A stretch of DNA of 64,000 nucleotides from Tetrastigma voinierianum. Taxonomy: Eukaryota; Streptophyta; Magnoliopsida; Vitales; Vitaceae. Of the stretch, positions 12,166-24,447 are shown in pieces. The stretch covers positions 310,001-374,000 of the forward strand of contig JAEQBH010002942.1 in the NCBI GenBank assembly GCA_016808115.1. Reading direction: 5' to 3'. The notes below the pieces were generated by a model, which was given only the letters and a program-made list of their open reading frames with translations, was not told where the DNA came from and searched no databases. Position numbers and translations under genes: made by a program. Every line of letters begins with the position of its first letter. Position 1 is the first letter of the stretch.

Positions 12166-14186
12166 GATACATTTCAAATCAATTTACTTTTATGTAGTAA
12201 TTTTACTTATAGTTTAAATACATGCACACATGCATATGTGTGACAAACATTTCTAATAACAATAATTCAAATCGATATATGCATATACATATGTATATTT
12301 CACAAATAAAACTCATGTCGATCATAACGTGTCTTCATGTCATTTATGTATGACAAACATTTCGAATAATAATAATTCAAATCCATATATATATATATAC
12401 TTATATATATTTCACAATTAGCATTCATAACCGATCATAATCATATTATGTCTTCATCTCATTTATTACTTTTAAATTTATATGTATTAACAATCATATA
12501 TAGCAACCACATTAATAATATTTCATGACATATTGCCCTTAATATTCGTATTCATGTTTAAGTTCGTTTTCATTTTCCATATCACATTGATGTTTCATGA
12601 ACACGACATACATGTTGCATTTCTATATTTTCCTTGTTTCATGCCTATTACATGACACTTCATATACTTGTAAAGTATGGCGTCTATGAAATCACACCTC
12701 ATTCATGTATTTTATTCCTCTATGAATCTACTTTACTTAGAAGTGGAATCATTACAATCGGATCATCAAACTAAAGTTGCCATTTTCATGCCAAACTAGT
12801 CAATTCTGGAAATATTACACTTGGGACAATTTAGCAATACTCATTTTCCAGTGTCTTAACCATATTTGACACTTGTTCTTTATACTCCTTTTAAAGCTAA
12901 GGTGCTAGGGTTCTTAACCAATTGGAATCACCCAAATCGGGCAGAGAGCTCGGGTTATGTCTAAACAGCCGGACTACTCTATGTTAACAGAACCCCGAGA
13001 AATTTGGCTTGAACATTTTGAGTGAATTTTGGGCCTCATAGAATCGAATTTGAAGGTACCTATTTTTTTGAATTTTGGTTCTCGTGATCTAGTTTAATTA
13101 GTGCTTGAATCACTCAATCGGATAAATTGAGCAAGTTAGTAGTAAAATACGGCCGGTCAAAAATAGGCGGGGTCATCACCGTGCAGTCGGCACATGCAGA
13201 ATGCAGAGATCGGAATACGGAGCACTGTGCAGGTGCGGGTTCAAGGTGTGCCAGTGCAGTCCTTAGAAAATGCCCGGAATGTGTATTTTCTCATTTTTCC
13301 ATGTGTTGTGCAGGTCGACTGTGCCATAAACTGCAATTGGACCACTCAATTCTCTTATAATCTCTTTTCTACTCAAATTATCATTCAATACATATCTTTC
13401 ATCAAACCTTCATGATTTTCTCCCTAAAAATATCCCCATTATGGGTCATAACCTATACACATACCAAATATAAGAATTTGTTAGGTCGTTTCAACCCAAC
13501 TCCTTTACTTTGCAATTAAACCATGAATCCAACCTCAGCGGAGGATTCCATGTTTTTCTTTTGTACATTCGGGTTGTACTCCATCTTACTTCTCAATAAT
13601 TTTTGTTAGAATGAAATCCTATCAAAACCCTAGAAAAATCAAATGCCACAACAAGAAACCCATGTTGATGAACTTTATCAAACCCAGTTCATAAGAAGCT
13701 ACTAATCATGCAATGTGCTGGTACTCATACAAGAATTTATAGTCCATACAAAAAATCCAAAGTTCCATACCTTTGAATCTTTCTCAACTCCTCCTCTTCT
13801 CTTCTTCTTCTTCCTCTTCCTCTTCTTCTTCTTCTCCCCCTTCTCCTCTTCATTCACGTTGTTCTCCAAAATGAGAATTTCAAATTTTGGTCTTTAAATC
13901 CCATTTTTAAGTTAGGCGCCATGTTTCAGCCAAGTCAAACCCATTTTCGTTTTAAGTTTCCTCTAATTGCATCTTTGTTTCTATTCCAACTTTTCTCAAA
14001 CTATAATGGCATATAAACTTCGATTTATGCATTTTATGTCCCTGGCGGTAAATGACTAATTTAATTTCTTTGTCTCTAATATTCGCTCTTGGCCCTCGCT
14101 TTATTTCCAAATTCCTATTTAGTTTAAGTACGATGGGCCCCTAAACAAGTCCGAAACTGGTAGGGTATATTTCGTGTTACACTATG

Positions 14187-14640
14187 AATACCGCTTCAGA
14201 AGCTTCACCCATACTTCCAGGCTCATCCCGTTGTGGTAAGCCGACCGACCTTCCACTCCCCGTGTGGCACCCATTCACAAACCCGACCGTCTGTATGATG
14301 CCTGCCGGGCAATGGAACTAAGCGAGTACGGCATCCAGTACAAGCCGAGGTTTTCAAAGAAGGGCAAGCTCCTTAGCCGATTTCCTTGCAGAATCCCGCA
14401 GCCGACTCGTCCTAGACAAAAGAGCTGGTGGACCCTTTACGTTGATGGGGGCTTCCAGGCAATCAGGAGCCGACATCGGTCTACAATTAACCTCCCCAAT
14501 CGGGGAAAGGATTGAACATGCAGTTTGTTTAGGCTTCGGTGCCTCCAACAACGAGTCAGAATACGAAGCCATGATAGCTAGAGTTGAACTCGCCCTCGCC
14601 GTAGGTGTTAATAAACAAGCCGATTCGGTTTAATTTACTG
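14187..14640 (+). pseudogene. pol: Tat RNase H, including the second (archaeal-type) RNase H
   Basis: This resumes the Tat polyprotein directly after the solo LTR. Tat elements carry an extra RNase H between the RT-linked one and integrase. Visible parts are AMELSEYGIQYKPR near 14310-14352, LADFLAES, then WTLYVDGG at about 14428-14452, containing the first catalytic Asp. GERIEHAVCLGFGASNNESE then EYEAMIARVELALAVG covers about 14500-14610 and includes the conserved Glu helix. At least two frameshifts separate these pieces. Confidence 0.85.
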
Positions 14641-15099
14641 TATTGGTCGTAGGACAAGTTAATGCGTAATTTGAACTACGTAACCCTCGAATGGAAAAAA
14701 TATGCTTCTCTAGTCCAATGTAGATCGGAAAATTCTCTACCGAAAACTTCAAACATGTCCCCGTGAACTCTAATGAGAGAGTCGATGCTCTACCGCTATC
14801 ACGCTTTCGCTGCTAACAAAGGAAACGATATACCTCCCCCATCTACTATCAACCCAGGATCATCCATACTACATACCAAGCAAGCCGATAGAGGAGGCTC
14901 CCCATCTCTGGGATGACCCCATATATCCCCACATACCACCGGAGAGCTACCTTAATGACGGCGCAGCTCACAAAATCTCGTACGTGCCAGTCCGCTAGGT
15001 TCTCCCCGGTAAAGGGGCAGTTGTATAAACTGTCCGGGAAGCCGTACTTGAAATGTTCGACCCCGAACAAGGCCAAGATGTGTTAGTTGAGTTTACATG
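14641..15099 (+). other. Tat inter-domain linker, unreadable
   Basis: This lies between RNase H and integrase of the Tat element. Only scattered residues resemble a polyprotein linker. Nothing else is supported in it. Confidence 0.4.
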
Positions 15100-16143
15100 A
15101 AGGTATATGAAATCACCTCGGGAGGGAAGAAATTCGCTCACCGCTCACACGCTAGGTATTACTCGCAAACTATGAAGTCGACGCCGGGCCGACTATGTGC
15201 TAGGAAAATGTGATCCGCCAACTTAATGTCTCCCATTCGAAATCTTCTAAGTGTAAAGATTTGATTTCCATCTCTAGCCCGTGGCCATTCGCTCAATGGG
15301 GGATCGATATTGTAGGCCCGCTCCCATCGCACCAAAATTTCAAAAGAAACTATTACCGGGTCGCTACGGATTACTTCAAGAATTCTTCTGATGGTGGTCG
15401 ATGCCTCTACATTAATCAAAGATAGAGATGTCAATCTTGGCTCATCTAGAAACATTGTTCTACTGGCTCTCTAAGATTCCGAGATCAATCGTATCAGATA
15501 ATGGACCGCTAGCTTGATGTTTCTGGCCCATCGAGACTCAAGAATTGAAAATATGAAACTCAGACGACCTCGAAGCATCCCAAAGCAACGCTGCTCGAAG
15601 CCTCCAAATAAAACCTCGGGCTGGACGCTTCCTCAAAAGCGGCTAGACTCGCTAAAGGGAATGGGCAGGAACTACCCGGTGCTCTAGGCTTGCTGAAGAC
15701 CACGGTCCGAAAGCCTACCGACGCCTCCCTTCGCACTCACCTACTTCCGGATGGAAAGTCGTTATAACCCCTACTAAAGCTCCGGCCTACCTACCATCCC
15801 GACAACTACCGACCTAAAATGAAGAACTGCTATCGTGAGAGTTAGACACAAGTGATGAGCCACCTGAAGCAAGTAAGAACTGAAAGTGGCATCCTACCAA
15901 CGCCGCTTGGAAAATTTTTATAACAAACGGGGTAAGGCCTCGAGTGTTCCAAATGTGCGATCTTGGGCCACAAGAGTTTTCAGAACACTACACCCTACAG
16001 TCAGAAAGTCCCAACCCAACTGGAGGACTATACGAACATCGCCACCCACCTGTGGAATCCGGTCCTATGCTATAAACAAAACTGATGGAAGTCCTGTACC
16101 TAGAATGTGGAATGCCATACACTTGAAAAGGTATTATCAATAA
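15100..16143 (+). pseudogene. pol: Tat integrase, broken
   Basis: Integrase inserts element DNA into the genome. The zinc-binding end is only partly readable (KKFAHRSHARYYSQTMK near 15130-15180). The core begins WPFAQWGIDIVGPLPSHQNF at about 15290-15345, giving the first catalytic Asp. The second lies in IVSDNG at about 15490. The C-terminal end is clear: SYQRRLENFYNKR at about 15890-15930, and DGSPVPRMWNAIHLKRYYQ with a stop at 16143, typical of the Tat integrase end. Frameshifts and a degraded stretch (about 15530-15880) lie between. Confidence 0.85.
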
Positions 16144-16195
16144 AAGAATGTCTCTATTATCTACTACTAACATGTCTTTGCATATCAATACAAAT

Positions 16196-17270
16196 CCAAA
16201 TTATGTCCGGCGGCGCAGCTTCACCGACTGCTCGCCAAAGACGCATAACATCCGGGTCGGTCAATTTCAAAGTCCGGCGCTGCAGTCATCGACTGCCTGT
16301 GCCCCAAAGATAGACAACGCCTAGCCAGGTCAAATTATAAGTCGCGGGCGCAGCTCTCAATCGACCTACCCACAAAGCATATAACGCCTAGTCAGGGTCA
16401 AATTATAAGTCCGGTGGCGTTAGCTCACGACTCCGCCCAAAGACAACACAAATAACATATGGTCAGGTCAATTTTTGGGTGTCCGCGCGCAGCTTCATCG
16501 ACTCCGCCTCTACCCAAAGATGAATAACGATAACTAGTAAAATTATAAGTCTAGCGGCGTTAGCCATCGACCGCTCACCCAACATGGTAACGCCTACCGC
16601 TAAATTATAAGTCCGCGGGCTAGCCATCGACTCCGCCCAAATTTCAAAGATATACAACGCCTAGTCGGTCAAATTATAAGTCCCGGTGGCGCAAAGACTC
16701 GACCGCTCGACCCAAAGACGTATAACATCCGGTCGTCAATTTCAAAGTTCCAAAGGCAGCAATTCATCGACCACCCGACCCAACATGAATAACATCTCGC
16801 TGGTCAAATTATAAGTCCAGGTGACGCAGTTCACTGACCTGCCCGACCCAGCATAGACAACGTCTAGATGGTCAAATTATAAGTCTGGGTGGCGTAGTTC
16901 ACCGACCTGCCCGGCCTAGCATAGATAACATCTGGCTGGTCAATTTCAAAGTCTCGGGCGGCAAGTAGCTTCATCGATTCGCCTCGCCCAAAGACAGATA
17001 ATATCCGGGATGTGTCAATTTCAAAGTCCGGCGCTGCTAGCCTCCATCGATTACTCTACCTAGCACGTATAACATCCGTGTCAATTTCAAAGTCCGGCGG
17101 CATAGCTTCACCGACCGCCTACCCAACACGGCCACATCCGGATGGTCACCATAAGTCCGTGTAGCGCAGTCACCCCGCTCTGTACCTCCCGCAAGACAAT
17201 AACATCCGGGTCGGTCGTTCTAAGTCCGAGGGCCCCAATTGACACCCATCCGTACAGCCCAACAAGCGGC
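16196..17270 (+). repeat. Tat 3' untranslated tandem array, about 16 units of about 68 bp
   Basis: Each unit has AAGTCCGGxGGCGCAGxTTCA, CGACCxxCC-CCCAAAGAC, ATAACRYCxxGxxGGTCAA and TTTCAAA or TTATAA. Unit starts fall near 16200, 16273, 16340, 16411, 16480, 16547, 16609, 16679, 16746, 16813, 16882, 16951, 17026, 17090, 17155 and 17221. Arrays between integrase and the 3' LTR are a known Tat feature and have seeded satellites in some plants. Two alternating middle words (TTTCAAAGT and TTATAAGT) suggest two unit subtypes. Confidence 0.85.
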
Positions 17271-17512
17271 CCACTCGGCTCAAAGCCTATGATTTCTAAT
17301 CAATGCAATCAAAGGAGGCACTCAACAAGAATCAAAGCAACCTCAAATGATATAACCTTAAAGCATATCCAAAGTTAAAGAAAAGAGGAAAGAAAGGAAA
17401 ATTGTTCGGTATACAAAACACTTATCAGTCCGGGCTTTGTTTCAACCAAGCACTTAACACTACTCAGTGAGGGTATCCCCGTTTCACCGAGGGAGACCTA
17501 AGAATCAGATTC
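17271..17512 (+). other. Tat non-coding segment after the tandem array
   Basis: A purine-rich stretch (AAAGAAAAGAGGAAAGAAAGG) lies at about 17377-17397. It resembles a polypurine tract but is not followed by an LTR, so it is not the priming site of this copy. No ORF is supported. Confidence 0.5.
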
Positions 17513-19319
17513 TCAGCACTCCAAGCACCCCCGGATGCCCTTAGTCAGGGTTCCCGGCTGCAAATGGCCGACATGTGACGCTTGGGGGCATCGGGGATTG
17601 GCAAAGAATTCTGGGGTGAGCGGGACAGAAGGATCCGACATTCCATCCGGGATATGAGGCCTGCTCCCATAAATGTTGTGCATGAAAACGCAACAACCAT
17701 AGTCAGAATCTGCCAGGTCGCCACTAGAATCAAATCCCGGGCCTCCATTGTTTCTCCTCACAAATAGGCAGCCTCTCTCTGAATGCGGTGAACTCCATCC
17801 CTTCACAAACTCGAGCCCATGACCAGAGAGTCTCCTCTGCCTCGCCAACCCCGCTCCTCCTCTGCCTTCCTGCAAGCTTCCCCCACTAAGGCCAACGCCT
17901 CCCGAGTGGCTCCATGCGCCTACCCGCCTCCAAGTGTTTTCCGTGCCGCTTGGGTAGCCGAACCCGAGCAAGCTCGTGACTCTATCCCCGTGCTCCTGGC
18001 AATAACCCCTTCGCCTGCTAGCTTAAATATCTCGCCCTCATGGCGCGCCTCACATCTCTCTCAACTCTCACCCGATGGCTCTCCTCAAAAGATTCCCTAG
18101 CCCTGAAATTTCCGCGGCGGCACGCCCCGCCCAAATTCTCTTAATGAGGCGCTCCCGCTCCGCCATTCCCGCCCTCGACATGCAATCTATTTGCTCTAAG
18201 ATCCCATTCTGAGCTCAAACTCGTGATGTCATAGTCATTAAGGTTAGAACAACAATGGGTTACTTGACCGTGAAGAGATCCATTAGTAACTAAGAAAATA
18301 AGCAATAGTGTTAAAACCGCCGGGTGGAACTGCTTATCTTACCAGCTCGGTCGATTGGACGAAGTTGCGGTTCTGGACCTGTATACCGTCATCAATGATC
18401 TGCAGAAAATCCTCCTTCGGGGTAGAGGCAGGGAGGGTCACCGAATAATCTTCGCGAAGGCCCATGCCCCGGGCGACTACCGGCACCCGATATATGTGTG
18501 GATATAAATTATCCAACTGATCGGCCGCGGACGCACCATGATGAAAGGGCTCCTTAACAAATAAGTAAAGATGTCCTTCACTTCCCTCCACCCTGGGGGG
18601 GCCGACACCTCCACTCTGGGCCCGCCACAGGAGGAAGGTAGTTCTGGTGATCACTGGGTCCCACTTCTGTGGCCTGTAGTCCTGGACCGCGTGCTTCGAT
18701 TTGCTTGGGTGCTTCTCGCCCCTATCTAAAGGCAAGACTACTCTTGGAGTGCTAGCTTTTGCTCTGATCACCCCGTTGATCCGATTGGCCTACCAGGCCC
18801 CGGCCTCCGCCTCCCGTTGTGCTCTAGTTCGAGAGAGTGGGATGATAATGGTCCGGTCCCCGAACTTCCGCTCGGACTGCAACTACTCCAGAGTCTGGCA
18901 AACCCCAGCCCCGCACTATGGATCCCAAGTGTGATCCAACTCGCCAGCCGGAAACCACTGCCGCTCCTCTTAGCAGAAAGCATCATAGCGATCAAGCAAC
19001 CCCGTCATTCTCTTCCGTTGCTCCTCCTCTTCCAAATCCCGAGGTTTCTCGCAGCTTCTAAGCAGAACCCAGGGCACCGGTCCTCCCCGACCCTGGGGCC
19101 ACACACACGTCGCACGGGTGCTCCCTTCCTCCTGATCCTACCTACCCGGGGGCGGGTCCGGGTACTTGCACAAGCAAGGGGGGCCTCTTGGGATGACCTC
19201 TCTTAGTTTCCTGGCCGGGAGCAGGAGGAGACGAACTTGAACTCCCGCTCAAGGAAGTAGAGCTCCTGACGCACTCCGCACCTAACTTCTGATGCTCGAC
19301 CGCGGACCGGAGGAGCCTC
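17513..19319 (-). pseudogene. Tat antisense ORF, C-terminal portion
   Basis: Plant Tat elements of several groups carry an ORF antisense to gag-pol near the 3' LTR; its role is unknown. This interval continues, on the minus strand, the better-preserved N-terminal part at 45857-46776, from which it is separated by the Athila insertion. Open minus-strand stretches occur at 18334-18771 (145 codons) and 17513-17971 (152 codons). They hold low-complexity basic and Gly/Ser-rich text, and MEFTAFREAAYL (about 17770-17810) looks like the C-terminal helical part. Identity is inferred mainly from position. Several frameshifts are present. Confidence 0.55.
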
Positions 19320-21784
19320 GCTTCACCTCTTCTCGTGATGATGATGATGGATCAAAACACCTATACAAATTTGTGACGTTATCACCAAATGACTAGTTTG
19401 GCTCCAATCCCCGCACAATAATGCCATGAAACTTGTTTGTTGTGTTCCTATCTATTATACTGATTAAAAGCTACTTTAAGAGTAAATATTTTCCGGTTTT
19501 GATCCAGATGCCGCAAGTGTACAGTCAAACAAGTAGTAAATTAGATTTAAGTCCAGATATCGATCCCACAGAGATCTCAAGAATTCTCAATCAACTACCC
19601 TGACTACTCAAACTCTATACTATTTGGACTCTGATAGGCAATTGGAATCAGCTTTGCAAACCTTGAAATGTAAAAAGCCTAAGATATGTGAATTAATAAC
19701 AAAATGGATTAAAACTGAAAATTTAAAAATAACAAATTCGGGATCGAACAGCTATCTTTTTAAAGGGAGTACATTGAAAATAGGGCCCGATATCGCGGAA
19801 TACCACCCTCAGACAGACTCAAACTTTGCTTCATGAACCACATTTAAAATCTGTCCAAGGAATATGATAGCAAATGATCTCCATACGCCTCAATCGCTCA
19901 TCATTTAATCTCAAGCTTCTTCAAGACGTAGGATTAGATAACTACTCAACTGGTTTTGTACTTGCATATGTTCAATTTAATTTAGACATGGACTCAAACT
20001 TATTCCCAAACATATAATCGCAGTACATTTCTTGCACCCTTTATCGGGTTTCTCTTCCCAAATCGAATGGGGTCATCCTTTCCTCGATTGTATCCTCGCT
20101 TAACACCCGGATTGAACGTATTGTTCGAATCGAGGTGAACTCCTCTCGCTTGTTTAAATGGATAAGTCATTCAACTCATTCCTCGACTAAGTGAGATGAG
20201 GATTTATCGATGAATTACAGAGCTCATTAGATCACCATTATCAAATTCGCATACCTTTCAGAAATTGTTCATCACTCTCAGGATTGCCTTCTCTGTGTCA
20301 CTCAGAGGGCCTCCTGGAAATCAGAGCAATGAGACAATCCTATTATGGGTATAAGATTTTCGCGTATCGATCAATTATGTATCACTCAAAACCAGCAAGT
20401 GGATTTACAAACTGATAGTTCAATAGCTTATGATAAATTTCTGCAGGAAAGATAATTTCTGACAACAGAGCCTATTCAATGGAAGCTGGGTTTCTAAATC
20501 ACTAGATTACACCCTACAATGGCTTGCTGATCAAGAAAACCATTGTAAATTAGAAACTGGAATCAAATCTAAAATTGGTCGAAATCATGACACAATCCAA
20601 GCACTGGTGCTGAAATAGAAATTCTTCATTCAATCTTCTACTTTAATACTAACGTCCGTATCCAAATTTGAACGAAACAGAAATGTAAAACTAATCTAAA
20701 ATAAAAACAAAACAAAAAGAAAAGAAAATTAAAATACAAGAGCCTTCGCCTACCCAAATCTCTTGAGTTTCGCACAGAGCCGGCTTCCTTCGCAGCACCG
20801 CGATTTATGTGGCTCCGTTGGGCCCTAACTTCGATGCACCTCCTTGTGGATTTCAGATTAACTGGCCCATTTGGTTGTTAATGTCGCGACCTCAATTCTT
20901 TGTCGCGATCTCAGTTGTCTTAGCTACGTCGCAAAAGCTTTTATTTGGTCGCGACTTGTCTTTAGCATCCTCGATCTCGATGCGTCGCGGATCGCTAAAT
21001 GATGTCGCCATCTTCTTCTTTCCTTTTCAGAATCGATGTCATCAAGTAAATGACGCCGCTACCTTAATTCTTTCAGAATCGGCGTCGCCACTCACCGAAT
21101 GACGCCGCGACCTTAGTTCTTTGAGAACCATGCTCGCACCACCGAATGACATCGCTAATCTTAGTTCTTTGTAACCCATGTCGCCACCATCGAATGACGC
21201 CGCGACCTTAGTTCTTTGCAATCGATGTTAAGTAATTCACCGAATGACGCCGCGACATCTTCTCGATGAGGTTGATGTCGCCGACTTCTAGATGTCGCGA
21301 CCTCTCTATGTTCAGCCTCTTGAAAATCTTATGTCGCGACTTATTCTGGAAGTCACCCACCTCCATGTCTATCGCTGCTCTTTCAATTCTGTCGCGAATT
21401 CGAAAATCAGGTCGCGACATCACATCTTGTTCTTCATTAATTTATATTGCTCGACTTGGAGTTTCGCGCGACCGCTCGCTCGCCTTCGCCGTTCTCATGT
21501 CGCAACCGCAGCTTGTGGTTGTGACCTTGATGATTCTTCATCACCGCAAGGTCGCTACAATAGGTCCTTTCTTCCTCGTATCTCCCGTTGCAACATCATC
21601 TCACTACCGTGGTCACCCCGCTCTACGCTCTGCTCCTTTTATCGCAATATCCTCTTTCTCTTGAATTTCCTCGGCTACATAGCGCTTTGGTGAGTTATTC
21701 AACATTTCGCACATAACCGGCCTTTTTTATATAGAAATCAATTAGAAAAAATTCTAATCGAAATGGATGACTTTAAGCTCATCA
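19320..21784 (-). repeat. Athila (minus) 3' LTR
   Basis: This aligns over its length with 43370-45856, from GATGATGATGATGGATC near 19336 to CTTTAAGCTCATCA at 21784. On the minus strand it therefore starts TGATGAGC and ends near GGTGAAG. The bases beyond 21784, read on the minus strand, are TTTAAGGGAGTT, a PPT-like run, which marks this as the 3' copy. The TATA word seen in the partner is changed here (minus-strand ACATAAATCG at 20801-20810). Confidence 0.85.
20985..21420 (-). promoter_or_regulatory. U3 array of TCGCGA-type boxes in the Athila 3' LTR
   Basis: The plus strand shows repeating units of about 50 bp: ATGTCGCCACCATCGAATG, then ACGCCGCGACCTTAGTTCTT. About five or six copies lie at 20995-21290, followed by isolated GTCGCGAC boxes to about 21420. 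Each unit holds two related boxes (TCGCNA and CCGCGA) about 20 bp apart. They lie upstream of the TATA position in the element's sense, where enhancers of LTRs sit. Binding by any factor is unproven. Confidence 0.6.
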
Positions 21785-23440
21785 AACTCCCTTAAACTTA
21801 AATTGTCATTCCCCAAACAAAGAAAGAAAGATTTGTTCGGTCTCAAACAAAAGGACATTTTTCGTATTGTTTTGCGCTGCAAATCAATTTAATTGAAAGA
21901 TTAGAATTGCATTCTTTTCTATATATCTAGCTTCAAGTCCAGATAGCGTTAGTCACTACTCAATCCGGCAAAGAAAAACTAAATTGTTGAATTTGTTTTA
22001 TAAACAAGATACATTGATCTCACCGTGAAGTAGGTTGGTCTTCTTCCCTCTTTCTTAGTGAGTCGGCTAACCTCCGAGGTCCTTCACGCTGATCCTTCAA
22101 GATTTTTCAAATTCCATATGCTCGTTGTTCATATTGATCTCCACTAATGTAGGTAATCTAACTCAAGATCAACGTGTCTTTCAAAGCTTGTAATGTCGTG
22201 CCTGGGTCAATGTAGATTTTGATGGAACTTTTAGGTTAAGATTACCTTAATTTTTCTCCTTTTTTACTTAAATCGTCATTCTTCTTTTCCTTGCAACTTA
22301 TTTGACTGATCTCCAAATCCCATCCTCGGGTATCTTCTGATTTCTTCCTCGCTTAAAATTGTTCGGCTCCCATTTCTCATTTGTACTTCATCGTTGAACT
22401 TCTTTTCTCACCACCCTTCAGAATAGAAAATTGTTCTGTCTTTTAGCTTTCAATCGCTCTTAGCTTAATCCTTTGGGTTAGTGTAGCTCCCCATGAAAAG
22501 TATTTTGCCAATTATATTAGGTACTGTAAAAAGTTGAAAAACACCCCTAAGAACTTAATTTGCTCAAGAGAGCTAGCCGCACAAAATCCCTTCTCTAAGC
22601 TTTCTTTTCATGTATCCTCCGTTTAGATCTTCTCTCTTCACCCTTTTTTGTATTTCTCCTTAAGGCTCTCCAAAAAATACTCCCAAGCTTTACTTTCTTC
22701 CTCCTTGAATTTTTGGATAATCGGGTAGGTTCTCATCTGGAGGATTAATTGTATCTAGGATGGCTTGGGATTTTACCGGCTTGTTTTGAAGATAAGGATT
22801 TGTTTTGGCTCAAATTCGGGAACTAGGGTGTATGCGTAAAACACATAAAATAAGGGTGGCTAGAATGGTCTCGTTGTTGCCAAGGATGGCCTGCACTCAT
22901 TTCTTGTTAGTTGTACTCCACATAGATTTCGCCTTGATCAATAATCTAACAAGTTCTTAGAATTCTCATTTTACTAATCCGTGACTTAACTAAGGATGTT
23001 CTTGACTCACTCGCTTGATGAGGAGTTACATGATCTAAGGTTCACTGTGTTCTTGGCTTACTCGCAAGGTTATACTTCAAACTCAAAATATGGAGTTCTT
23101 GCTCTTCAATTGTGGTATAACTCCTTCCCTTATCTTGACTCATCAGCTAAATCTCTGCCAACTACACCTAGTTTCAATTCAATTATATGTCATTCCGCCC
23201 TTATTCCGTAAATTGGCTTCGTGTTTCTTCACCTCATTCTAATCAAACTACTCCAACTAGCCTAGGACAAGGATATGTCAAGATTTTCATTCCCGAGCTT
23301 AAATCCACTATATTCTTCTTAACAATTAAAGTAAAGTAACAACACAATCTAAATTCAAACATCAAAACAAATTTTCTTATTTTATTCATGAGATTGTGCA
23401 AAAGTTGAGAATAACAGCTGGAAGTGAGGGAAGAGATGGA
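21785..23440 (-). other. Athila (minus) 3' non-coding region with PPT-like run
   Basis: On the minus strand this lies between the 3' ORF and the 3' LTR. The minus-strand run TTTAAGGGAGTT at about 21785-21796 is the likely plus-strand priming site. The rest is AT-rich, and I see no domain in it. Confidence 0.6.
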
Positions 23441-24447
23441 TAAATCAATGGGAAGATCTATTTTTTTTCGTGTGAGGAGCAAAGATGTTGGGAGGATCCA
23501 TATCAAGGGTAGCCAAATTAGGGTTGAATTTGGGAAACTTCATTTCAGTTCTCTTCTTCTTCTTGTCATTCTCCCTCTCTATCTGTTCTTCAAGGATCAA
23601 TTCGTTGGTGAGATCAACCTTTTTGTTTAGATCATCTTGTCTTTTCCCCAATGTGTTCATTGTGTTCTCCATTTCAGTCATGACTTCTAAAAATTTGGAA
23701 AGATTATTGTTGATCAAATCCAAATTTTCGGTTTTAATTTTCTTCCGAAGGCACATCTTTTGTCATCAAGCTCTTATCTTCCTTCATCCCTCTTCAAGTC
23801 CTGAACATTAAATATGTAGAGTGAATTTGAATCTCGATCTGCTCCTAGTTTTGGCTTCCCGATCTCGAGTCCCTTTCCTTACAGAGTGTTAGAGTCGAGA
23901 ATCAACATCATATCGATTGTTGTAAAATGACTCATGGCTCAACTTCAACTTCTTCAGTAGATCGTGATCTCTTTCCTCCATTTCTTTCTCGAATTTTTTC
24001 TCTTGATGCTCCGGTGATCTTCTTCATTCCGCCTTCCCTCTGCTTCATTTTCTTCTTCCCATTGCCGACTTCTTCTTTCAATTCTAATTCATACACTTCC
24101 CTCTCTCGAATTTTGTCGATGTTCCATTCCCTTTCTCTTCTTCCATTCTCTCTTTCCCGAATGGAACCGAGCATCTCCATTATTTGATTATTCCCTGGGC
24201 TCCCCTCTAGAGCTTTTCACCGTGCTCTCTCGTAAATCTCCTCTGCTCCCGATAAAGGGGAGAGTCGTGGCTAGTGGGGCCGAGTAGAAATTTATAGGGC
24301 TTCTATCATCTTGTTCTCTGGTCCTCTCAAAACATAAAGGTGTTCCCTTTCCTCGATAAAGCCTGATCTTCTTCTTCTTTATCTTCAACCGTAGCGGGTG
24401 TCCTTCTTCTTGTCTTATCTCATTTTCTTTCTTAAATTTGTTTCTAT
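23441..24447 (-). pseudogene. Athila (minus) 3' ORF, distal half, coiled-coil-like
   Basis: Minus-strand open frames at 24388-24188, 24180-23932 and 23756-23445 are strongly charged. The last contains LSKFLEVMTEMENTMNTLGK and then QDDLNKKVDLTNELILEEQ, with heptad-like leucines, ending KFPKFNPNLATLD. This fits the C-terminal part of the separate 3' ORF whose N-terminal domain is at 35838-36795 across the Tekay insertion. No known enzyme motif is seen. Function is unknown. Assignment as one ORF with the proximal half is an inference from order and strand. Confidence 0.5.

Larger units (their letters stand above)
10376..14181 (-). mobile_element. Solo Tekay-type LTR inserted in the Tat RNase H region
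   Basis: The plus strand reads TGTCACGCCC at 10376 and GTGTTACA at 14181. On the minus strand it starts TGTAACACGAAATATACCC, the Tekay/Del LTR style. The flanks are CTGTG (10371-10375) and CTATG (14182-14186), a 5-bp target duplication with one transition. No gag-pol could be read inside, so this is a solo LTR of about 3.8 kb, the usual product of LTR-LTR recombination. Orientation is inferred from words shared with the minus-strand LTR at 60320-63597, for example TTGACACTTGTTCTTT near 12870. It also carries a pyrimidine tract at 13790-13850, placed as in the other Tekay LTRs here. Confidence 0.8.

Noticed and set aside
16196..17270. CRISPR-like regular array
   Set aside because: Units are tandem and continuous, without conserved short repeats separated by unique spacers, in a plant retrotransposon 3' region.
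17819..18100. Plus-strand open frame of 93 codons with Pro/Ser-rich text
   Set aside because: It is the complement of the better-supported Tat antisense ORF and is GC-rich by composition only.
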